Below, one piece after another: positions 38,757 through 48,200 of a stretch of DNA of 64,000 bases. Within the stretch, counting starts at the first letter, position 1. Each line of letters begins with the position of its first letter. Position numbers and translations under genes: made by a program. The stretch spans positions 5,704,001 through 5,768,000 of the forward strand of contig NZ_CP011254.1 of assembly GCF_001006005.1 (NCBI RefSeq), in the 5' to 3' direction. A model generated the notes under the pieces. The model was not told where the DNA came from and did no database searches. It saw only the letters and a program-made list of their open reading frames with translations. This DNA is from Serratia fonticola. Lineage in GTDB: Bacteria > Pseudomonadota > Gammaproteobacteria > Enterobacterales > Enterobacteriaceae.

Positions 38757-40429
38757 CAGTTTGCCCCCATTTTTTGTACCAGATGTTGCAAGGTTTCTGC
38801 GCCATCGCTTGGCGGCACCTGCAACTCAATCAGCGTGGCTCCTCTGTGGCGCCAGGCTTTTTCCACTGCCTGCTGCAATTGCCCCCAGTTTTCCGGGCAA
38901 GCATAATCAAGCTGGAACATGGCTGCCGCCTGGCTGAACTCCACGTCCTGCGGCATACAGTAAAACCGCTGACGCTCAGGTTCTGGCGTTGGCAAGAGTG
39001 AGAAAATCTGCCCGCCATTGTTATTCACCACGATCAGCACCGTGGGCGCCGAACATTGGCGCAACAGTGCCAGGGCGTTCAAATCGTATAGCGCGGAGAG
39101 ATCGCCTACCACGGCCAACGTCGGCTTGGCTGTGGCGCGCTGAACCCCAGCCGCGGTGGAAATTAAGCCGTCGATACCGCTGGCCCCGCGGTTACTGAAC
39201 ACCGGATAACCGGCAGGCAACTGGGTTAAGGCATCGATCAGGCGCACAATCAGGCTATTGCCGAGAAACAGCTGGCCGTTCTCCGGCAACAGCTCAGGTA
39301 GGCGATGGGCCAGTTGGGCCTCACCAAACCGGTTAACCAGGTATTGCGACGTCGCATCAAGGGCATCATCCGCCAACGCGGACAGATCGCCAGCCCAAGG
39401 TGAGCGAGGTTGCGCCGGATGCAGATCGAGCCACTCGCCGACGGTAGAACGAATACGGCGGCCACGATGATGCGCGGGATCGAGACGCCCAGGCAGATCG
39501 TCGATCAGCCAGAATTCCTCCGGCTGGCAGCGCTCCTGCCATTGAAGCAGGCGTTTGCCCGTCAGGCTGCTGCCAAACTGCACCACCAACTGCGCACTAG
39601 CCAACAGATCGCGAGCCTGTGGATTCGCCAACCATAAGTCGGCACAGGGCAGCGGTTGTCCCGTTTGCGAAAGGGCATCGCCGATCAGCGGCCAACCGAG
39701 CATGCCCGCCCATTCAGCCAGTTGCACGCCCTCTTCCGCTCCCATCCTGCCAGCGATAATCACGCCGCGCTTCTGCCGCCAGAAAAACCAGTCCGGCTGC
39801 TTAATAACCTGATGGGGATCCATTTCACGCAGCCAAGGGTGCGTATCCTGCCACCAGTCCCCTAACTCTGCCGACCACTGCTCATACAGCTGTTCATCTC
39901 CGCCATATAACGGCTCGGCAAACGGGCAGTTGATATGCAGGGCACCCTGCCGTAGGCGCGCCATCGCGCTATCCAGGGTAGACACCAGCCAGCGAGCCGG
40001 AATATCCGGGCTTGGGCGTGGCAAATCGATGTTCAAGGTGGGGTGGCTCGAGTAGAGGCCGTTTTGACGGATCGCCTGATTGGCACCGCAGTTAATCAAC
40101 TCCGGCGGACGATCGGCGGTGAGAAACACCAACCGCTCCCCGGTTAGCCCGGCTTCGATCAGGGCAGGATAAAGATTTGCTGCCGCGGTACCCGAGGTGA
40201 CGATCACCGCCACCGGCTCACACGTGGCCTTTGCCAGGCCGAGCGCTAAATGGCCCAGGCCCCGCTCATCGAAATGAGTATGACAGACAAAAGCGCGGTT
40301 CGCGGCAGCGGCCAACGTAAGAGGCGTGGAGCGCGATCCCGGAGCGATACAGACATGCCGCACTCCATGGCGGACCAGCGTTTCCAGCAACAACGCCGCC
40401 CACCGGCGATTAAAAACACTTGTCGACAT
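38756..40429 (-). CDS. menD: SEPHCHC synthase MenD
   Basis: A thiamine diphosphate enzyme of 557 residues. The N-terminal domain shows [16 protein letters not shown] and [16 protein letters not shown] with the conserved glutamate; the ThDP/Mg motif is [17 protein letters not shown] to VVNNNGG. It adds 2-oxoglutarate to isochorismate, the first committed step of menaquinone synthesis. Unlike the tightly packed downstream genes, it is separated from menF by about 257 bases. Confidence 0.97.
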   Translation of the reverse strand: MSTSVFNRRWAALLLETLVRHGVRHVCIAPGSRSTPLTLAAAANRAFVCHTHFDERGLGHLALGLAKATCEPVAVIVTSGTAAANLYPALIEAGLTGERLVFLTADRPPELINCGANQAIRQNGLYSSHPTLNIDLPRPSPDIPARWLVSTLDSAMARLRQGALHINCPFAEPLYGGDEQLYEQWSAELGDWWQDTHPWLREMDPHQVIKQPDWFFWRQKRGVIIAGRMGAEEGVQLAEWAGMLGWPLIGDALSQTGQPLPCADLWLANPQARDLLASAQLVVQFGSSLTGKRLLQWQERCQPEEFWLIDDLPGRLDPAHHRGRRIRSTVGEWLDLHPAQPRSPWAGDLSALADDALDATSQYLVNRFGEAQLAHRLPELLPENGQLFLGNSLIVRLIDALTQLPAGYPVFSNRGASGIDGLISTAAGVQRATAKPTLAVVGDLSALYDLNALALLRQCSAPTVLIVVNNNGGQIFSLLPTPEPERQRFYCMPQDVEFSQAAAMFQLDYACPENWGQLQQAVEKAWRHRGATLIELQVPPSDGAETLQHLVQKMGAN

Positions 40430-40686
40430 ATTTCGCTCATCAGTAGTAAACAGAGGTTACGCGCCGAAGCCTACCCAAACGAGGTAGCGAACCGGAGATC
40501 ATAACTCTGAATTATATAAGTAATTATCTTTACGGCTTTTGCGCCAGCGCAAAAACGCCGTATTTCCCTGTGGCAGGTGGCCTGCAATAAATCAATTTCG
40601 CCCCACCTATGCCAAATAGCGCCCCGAAAGAGAACAAAAAAGAAACATATAAAACACAACAAGTTTACACACGAAGATCGGCCTGC
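40430..40686 (-). promoter_or_regulatory. menF-menD gap with candidate promoter and hairpin
   Basis: Downstream of menF lies an 18-base perfect inverted repeat TTTTGCGCCAGCGCAAAA (40537-40554), within longer GGC/GCC arms, without a T run. Beyond it TATAAT (minus strand, 40516-40511) is a consensus -10; the -35 is poor. This may be a separate promoter for menDHBCE. Confidence 0.45.
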
Positions 40687-41988
40687 TCAATGCGCCTGCC
40701 CAGAATGTTCTGGCTGCAACAGAGTGCGTAAGCCCGCCGCCTTATTTTCGATTTCTTGCCACTCCTGTGCCGGATCGGAACCGGCCACAATCCCCGCCCC
40801 GGCATACAGCTCAACCCGAGCATCCTCGATCTGGCAGGAACGTAGCGCAACGCAGAACTCAGCCCGTGCCGCAGAAAGATAACCCGCAGAGCCGGCATAC
40901 CAACCGCGAGAAAAAGGCTCATGCTGGCGGATAAACTCAAGCGAGGCCTGGCGCGGCAGCCCAGCCACCGCAGCCGTCGGTTGCAGCCGTTGCAGGCAAT
41001 CGGCATCATCACCCTGGTTCAGTTGCCCTTCAATACGCCGCCGCAGATGCTGTACCTTGCGCAACCGCACCACTTCTGGTGGCAACACATCGACCGCTCT
41101 GGCACCGCCTTGCAAACGCTGGCAGATATCATCGACCACCAGCAGGTTTTCCTGTTGGTTCTTGCTGTCTTGCAGTAACCACTCGGCCAGTGCCTGGGCT
41201 TGCGGCTCATCAGGATGGTTGGCAACCGTCCCCGCCAACGCTTCGGTCAGCAAATGTTTTCCCTCACGCAGGTACAATCTTTCCGGGCTGGAGCCAAGAA
41301 ATGCGGAATGTGCATCAAAGCGCAGCATAAAGTGGTAGCATTGGTGATTCACCCTGCGGCTGGCGGCCATCATCGCAGGGGCAAACAATGGACTCTCCAG
41401 CGTCAACACCGAGCTGCGCGCCAAGACCACCTTATCCATCTGCTGCCGATTTATCGCCTTCAGCGCATCGCGCAGTATGATTTCCCACCCGGAACGTTCC
41501 GGCTGATGCTGCACCGACAGCACTTTCACCTGTAAATTCTCGATCGGTTTGATCACCAGCAGATTTTCAAGCCAGGCAAGCGCCGCTTGGGCGTCATCAC
41601 TCAATGCCTCTTCAGAAAACAGGTTTAGCGTCAGTTCACACTTACCTTGGCGGTTGAGAATTTCCAGGCGCGGCAAAAACAGCTGGGCGTCACCGTCAAA
41701 GGCAGTCAGCCCCCATAAACGGGCTGCTGGATAGGCATTCACGAATGCCTGCGCCATTGAAGGCTGTGAAAACTGCCGCAAAGCGCCGCACACTGCCGCC
41801 TCCTGCCGCCCTTCGCGATGACGCCAGTAGAATTGAGGGAACAGCACCTGCGCCGCCAGCCACTCCAGCAGCAAATCGCTCAGATGGCCGGGAACCACCA
41901 GCGTTAGCTGCCGAAATCCGGCTTCACGGGGAAAATCGTGCCCAAGCTGCTGACGTAGCCGCCGCAGCAATCCCGAAAGTTGTTCCAC
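40687..41988 (-). CDS. menF: Menaquinone-specific isochorismate synthase
   Basis: About 433 residues. There is no good ATG; the chosen GTG has GAGG five bases upstream and gives [11 protein letters not shown], which aligns with E. coli MenF. A GTG two codons earlier or a TTG six codons earlier are alternatives. Chorismate-binding motifs: [11 protein letters not shown] with the catalytic lysine, [18 protein letters not shown] with the catalytic glutamate, [29 protein letters not shown] and [12 protein letters not shown]. It converts chorismate to isochorismate. Confidence 0.93.
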   Translation of the reverse strand: MEQLSGLLRRLRQQLGHDFPREAGFRQLTLVVPGHLSDLLLEWLAAQVLFPQFYWRHREGRQEAAVCGALRQFSQPSMAQAFVNAYPAARLWGLTAFDGDAQLFLPRLEILNRQGKCELTLNLFSEEALSDDAQAALAWLENLLVIKPIENLQVKVLSVQHQPERSGWEIILRDALKAINRQQMDKVVLARSSVLTLESPLFAPAMMAASRRVNHQCYHFMLRFDAHSAFLGSSPERLYLREGKHLLTEALAGTVANHPDEPQAQALAEWLLQDSKNQQENLLVVDDICQRLQGGARAVDVLPPEVVRLRKVQHLRRRIEGQLNQGDDADCLQRLQPTAAVAGLPRQASLEFIRQHEPFSRGWYAGSAGYLSAARAEFCVALRSCQIEDARVELYAGAGIVAGSDPAQEWQEIENKAAGLRTLLQPEHSGQAH

Positions 41989-42006
41989 TACCACCTCATT
42001 AACCAA

Positions 42007-42276
42007 ACGCTATGTGGGGAATTATACGGTAAATCAACCCTTACGGGCGGAAAAATAGCGTCAATTAACCCATATCTTCCGTCGCTAATTATTTATTAAA
42101 ACTGAAGTTTAAGATTAAAAAACAACCACACGCGCGCGGCGGAACTATACTTAGAAGTCATGTTCCTGCCGCAGTGAAATCTTGTCATATCAAATCGATA
42201 GTTAAATCAAGATGTTCACAGCCTCCCAACGGTATTAACCCGCTGTCCTTTGGGTCAGATGTAAGGAGCTTTTTGC
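42007..42276 (+). other. Divergent intergenic region menF / ndvB
   Basis: 270 bases holding both promoters. For ndvB, CTATACTTA at 42145-42153 resembles the extended -10 preferred by RpoS, giving a leader of about 120 bases. No -35 fits. For menF no clear promoter was seen. Confidence 0.4.
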
Positions 42277-45200
42277 GTGAAAGAAATACTTATCAATTGG
42301 TTAAAGAAGCAGCGCCGCCGTCCCAAAGTAGCCCGGTTGCCCTTACGGCATAATCGGGCTACTGCCGAAACCCCTCCCGCCAGCAACATCAAGGCAGAGC
42401 TGTTTTCGGTCGATCAAATGGAACGCTACGGCCAGCGCCTGGCACGCTCCCATAAGCTGGCAACCCATAAAACGCCCTACTATTTGCTAAAACGCCTCGA
42501 TAACAACGAGCAGGTATTAACGGATAGTTGCCGCAGGTTAAGCAACGATAAGAAAAACACCATGACTCCGGCGGGCGACTGGCTGCTGGATAACTTTTAT
42601 CTTATCGAGGAGCAGATCCGCGTCGTTAGGCACCACCTGCCGAAAACCTTCGGCCGTGGGCTGCCACAGTTAACCGCCCCGCACAATTGCCCACGCATTT
42701 TCGATATCGCTACCGAAGCCATTGCTCACGGCGACGGACGATGGGATGCCGAGAGCCTGACGCGCTATATTGCCGCTTACCAAAAAGAGGCTAATCTGAC
42801 CCTGGGCGAGCTTTGGGCGCTGCCGGGCATGTTGAGGCTGGCACTCATTGAAAACCTGCGCCGCGTGGCGGTAGAAGTGGCCCAGGCACAGGAAGAACGC
42901 AGCCTGGCCGATAGTTGGGTGACCAAAATGCTGGAGTCGGCGGAGAACGATCCGGCCAACCTGATCATTGTGATTGCCGATATGGCCCGCTCCAACCCGC
43001 CCCGCACCAGCGCCTTCGTGGCGGAACTGGTGCGTCGTCTGCAAGGGCACGGCACCATGCTGGCACTACCGCTGACCTGGGTTGAGCAACGCCTGGCCGA
43101 AGTCAGCCTGACCTCCGATGAGCTTATCCATCGTTTCAACCAACAACTGGCCGTGAGCCAGCTTTCCGTCAGCAACAGTATCGCTGGCCTGCGGCAACTG
43201 AGTGAAATGGATTGGGCGGAATTTGTTGAGACCATGAGCAAGGTCGATCAGACGCTGCGCGAAGACCCTACCGGGGTTTATCCACTAATGCATTTCGATA
43301 CCCGAGACAACTATCGTCATGTGATCGAGAGGCTGGCTCGTCACTGTTCTCACAACGAGGTTGAGGTCGCACAACACGCTCTGAATATGGCACGGATCGC
43401 CGCCGAAGATCCCCGCAACGATCCACGTACTCATCACATCGGTTATTACCTGATTGACCATGGCCGCGCGCAGTTAGAGCAACAGCTCGACGTTCGGCTT
43501 AGCCGTATTACGCGCATCCGTCAGGCGCTCAGCCAATCCCCACTGCTTTCCTGGCTGGGCAGCATCAGCCTACTCACGACGGCCTGCTGGGCCTTGCTGT
43601 TACGCCATGCCCACCAAACCGGGCTTACCTGGGGACTGTTGATCTTGCTGTTCCCCTTGGGGATGGTGCTCGCTCAGTTCGTCATTAGTCTGCTCAGTGA
43701 GATCACCACCCGCAGCCGTTCTCCGCAGCCGCTGCCAAGGTTGGACTTTTCCTGTGGTATCCCGGCCGAGTTCCGCACGCTGGTTGCCATTCCCACGCTG
43801 ATAAGCAGCAAGCCCGGCATTGACCAGTTGATCAACACGCTGGAAGTTTGTTATCTGGGCAATGCCATCAAGCACCTGCATTTTGCCCTGCTCACTGACT
43901 TTAATGACTCACCTCGGCAACAACACCCCGACGATGTCGAACTGCTGGCCTATGCCAGCCAAAAGATGAACGAGCTTAATGCGCAATATGCCTGCGAAGG
44001 GCCAAGCCACTTTTTCCTGTTCCATCGCGATCGTCAGTGGAATGAAAAACAACAGAGCTGGATGGGGTTGGAGCGTAAACGTGGCAAGTTGAACGCGCTG
44101 AACGATTGGCTGCGTAACCGTGGCAATGCGTTTACCACTCAGGTTGGCCAAGGGCTGGAGGTGCTGAAAAACGTCAAATACGTGATCACCCTGGACAGCG
44201 ATACCGTGCTACCGCGTGAAACCGCACACCGGCTGATCGCCGCCATGGCCCATCCCCTGAATCAACCCCAGTATGATGCCAAACTGCAGCGGGTGGTGGA
44301 GGGTTATGCCATCCTGCAACCCCGCATGGCCGAAGAGATCCCCGATTATGGCCAGAGCCGTTATGCTGCCCTTTGCAGCAGTACGCCCGGCAACGATCCT
44401 TATACCCAGATGGCTTCAGATATCTATCAGGATCTGTTCGGCGAAGGCTCATTTATCGGCAAAGGGATTTATGATGTTGACGTCTTCTCCCACAGCCTGA
44501 AGGGCACCTGCCCGGAAAATCTGGTGTTAAGCCACGATCTGCTGGAAGGTTGCTATGCCCGTTCCGGTTTATTGAGCGACGTCTTGCTCTATGAACAGTA
44601 TCCAAGCAACTATCTGGTCGATGTTGCCCGCCGCACCCGCTGGATCCGCGGCGATTGGCAGCTATTGAACTGGCTGTTGCCCCGAGTCACCACCGAAGAC
44701 GGTTCACGGGCCGCTAACCCATTAAGCCCCCTGTCGCGCTGGAAACTGTTCGATAACCTACGCCGCAGCCTGGTAGCGCCCTGCTTCCTGTTGCTGCTGT
44801 TCTTTGGCTTAACCTGGCTACCGGATACCCCATACTGGTTGGCCGTATTCGCCATTATTCTGCTGCTGCCCACGCTGCTGGCGCTGTTGCAGGATGTGGT
44901 GCGCAAGCCCCCGCGTCGGCCTGTTATTCAGCACTTGCAGCTGGCACTGAAGGGCTCACTGCATCGGTTGTGTCAGATTGGCCTGCGTCTGGCCGAGCTA
45001 CCTCATGAAGCCTGGTACAGCCTGAAAGCCATTGGCATCACCCTGTGGCGTTTGCTGATCAGCAAACGTCATCTGCAAGAGTGGACCAGCTTCGACCAAT
45101 CCAAACACCACCTGACCGTCACGCTGGCGAATTTTTATCGCAACCTGTGGATCACCCCGTGTGCTGGCGTCCTGTTGTTGCTGATAGCCGCCTTTTCCAA

Positions 45201-48200
45201 TCCGATAGCGCTATTAGCTGCTATCCCGTTAGCCGCCTTGTGGATCCTGTCGCCGTACCTGCTTTATTCACTCAGCCTGGAACCACAGCGCAGCAAAACG
45301 GCCATCGACGATCGCCAGCGCCGTTTCCTGCGCCAGAGCAGTCGCGAAACCTGGGAGTTTTTCGCCACCTTTGTCAACCAGCAGGAAAACTGGCTGCCGC
45401 CGGATAACTACCAGGAAATTCCAGAGCCGGTAGTGGCGCACCGCACGTCACCCACCAATATCGGGTTGGCGCTGTTGGCCGATCTTACCGCCTATGACTT
45501 CGGCTATATCACCCTCAGTGCAGCCTTGCAGCGTATTACCCTAACGTTGAATACGCTCGATCGCATGGAGCATTATCGCGGTCACCTGTACAACTGGTAC
45601 GACACGCGTACCCTGGAGCCTCTGAATCCACGTTATGTTTCCAGCGTGGACAGCGGTAATTTCGCAGGCCACCTGTTGACCCTGAGCTCAGGCCTGCCAG
45701 CGTTGGCTACACAGCCAGTTATCGAGCCAGTCCGCATTCTGGCCGGAGTGGAAGATACGTTGCTGATACTGGAGCAGCACTGGGGTAACGCCGCACCGAA
45801 AGGATTAACCAAACTGCGCAAACACTGGGAACAGGCGCAGAACGCCCATCCGGCGGCACTACAGGCTGAACTCAATGAAATGCGTAACCACTGTAATGGG
45901 TTGCAGGAACCCGCTCTGCAACAGGGCGACGAGGTCAAACGCTGGGCTGGCAACCTACACCAGCAGCTCAACGAGCTGTGCGCCGAATGGGCATTATGGT
46001 TTAGCTGGCTGAGCGACAGCATGCCAGAGCTGGAACAAATCCCTAGCTTGCATTGGCTGGCCAACCCACCTGAACGGCTGACGCTGTCGACTGAACAGCA
46101 AACGCAGTTGGATGCCGTGCAGCAGTTGGCAGCGGAGCGCCTCGAACAGTTGGCGCAATTGGCACGGCGCCTGACCGCAATGGCGCAAATGGACTTCAGC
46201 TTCCTGTATGACGAAGCCACCCATTTGCTGACCGTCGGTTTCAACTGCGATCAAAACCGTGCCGACAGTGGTAAATACGATCTGCTGGCCTCGGAAATCC
46301 GCCTGACCAACTATGTGGCGATTGCCACCAATCAAATTCCGCAGCGTAGCTGGTTTGCGTTAGGCCGGCTGTTTACGGTGATCGACAAGGAGCCAGCGCT
46401 GATGTCCTGGAGCGGCTCAATGTTTGAATACCTGATGCCGCAACTGGTGATGCCTGCCTATCCCGATACGCTGCTGGTGCAAATGTGCCGCTCTGCAGTC
46501 GAGCGGCAAATTGCCTGGGGCAAGGAGCGCGGTGTACCGTGGGGGATTTCCGAGTCCGGCTACTTCGGCTTTGACGCTTTGCAAAACTACCAGTATCACG
46601 CCTTTGGCGTGCCGGGGTTAGGGCTGCGGCGTGGGTTGAGTGACGACATGGTGATCGCCCCATACGCTACCATGATGGCGCTGATTGTCGACCCGGACAG
46701 TGCCTGTAGCAACCTGGTGGAACTGGAAAAAAACGGTGCCAAGGGCCGTTATGGCTTCTATGAAGCGCTGGACTACACCACTTCACGCCTCAGCCGGGGG
46801 CAGTTGTATGTGATTGTTCGTTCCTATATGGCCCACCACCAAGGCATGAGTTTCCTGGCGTTGTCACACCTGCTGTTGGATGCGCCGATGGTGAAACGCT
46901 TCGCCAGTTACCCCGCCTTCCAGTCGACCCGTTTGCTGTTGCAGGAACGGGTGCCTGATGCGGTTGAGCTGTACAGCACCCGCCGCCACTTCGAAACCCA
47001 TGAAGGCGCGATTAAACCGGCCAGCTTCGCTGCACGTGAGTTCACCCGTGTGGATACACCGATCCCGGAAGTCCAGTTGCTGTCGAATGCCAACTACCAC
47101 CTGATGATCACCCAAACCGGCGGCAGCTACAGCCGCTGGCAGAATCTGGCGTTGACCCGCTGGCGTGAGGATGCCACCTGCGATAACTGGGGCGCATTCT
47201 GCTATCTGCGCGATCCGCAAACCGGTGAGGTGTGGAGCAATACCTGGCACCCCACCGGCGAAACCGAGAAAGGCGGCTATCGCGCGGTCTTCAACGATGC
47301 CGGGGCGGAATTCCAACGCAAGCAGGGGCTGCTGTCGGTGAAAACCCAGGTGGTGATCTCCCCTGAGGACGACATCGAACTACGGCGCTTAACCTTGGTG
47401 AATCGGGGAAAACAGTCGCGGACCATTGAGATCACCAGCTATGCCGAAGTGGTGCTGGCCCCAGCCAGCAACGATTTGGCCCACCCTGCGTTCAGCAATC
47501 TGTTTGTACAAACCGAGCTGTTGCAGGAACAGGATGCCATTCTGTGCCATCGCCGTCCGCGTGAGCCGAAAGAAAAATCGCCGTGGTTGCTGCATATGAT
47601 GTCGGTCCAGGGTGCCAGCAGCAAAACGTCCTTTGAAACCGACCGGGCCAAGTTTATCGGCCGTGGCCGCACGGCAGCCAACCCGCAGGCGCTATTTCAG
47701 AATGAACCCCTGACCAATAGCGCCGGGCCGGTGATCGATCCGATCATCGCCATCCGTCAGCGGATCCGGCTGGAACCCAACGTGCCGCTGACGCTGGATA
47801 TCTTCTACGGCGTGTGTGAAGACCGCGCCACCAGCCTGGCGATGTTGGAGAAGTACCGCGACCGCCATATGGCCGATCGTATTTTCGAACTCGCCTGGTC
47901 GCACAGCCAGGTGGTATTGCGCCAGTTGAACGCTAACGAAGAAGATGCCAATCTGTTTAACCGCCTGGCCAGCGCGGTGGTGTTCCCGGTGCAGGAGATG
48001 CGTGCCGCCAGCAATGAAATCATCAATAACCGCCGCGGGCAGTCAGGCCTATGGGGCTATTCGATTTCCGGCGATCTGCCAATCGTGCTGCTGTCCGTCA
48101 CCGACAGTGAGAATATCGGGCTGGTGCAACAGCTCATTCAGGCACACAACTACTGGCGCCTCAAAGGATTGCTGGTCGACCTGGTGATCCTCAATGAGGA

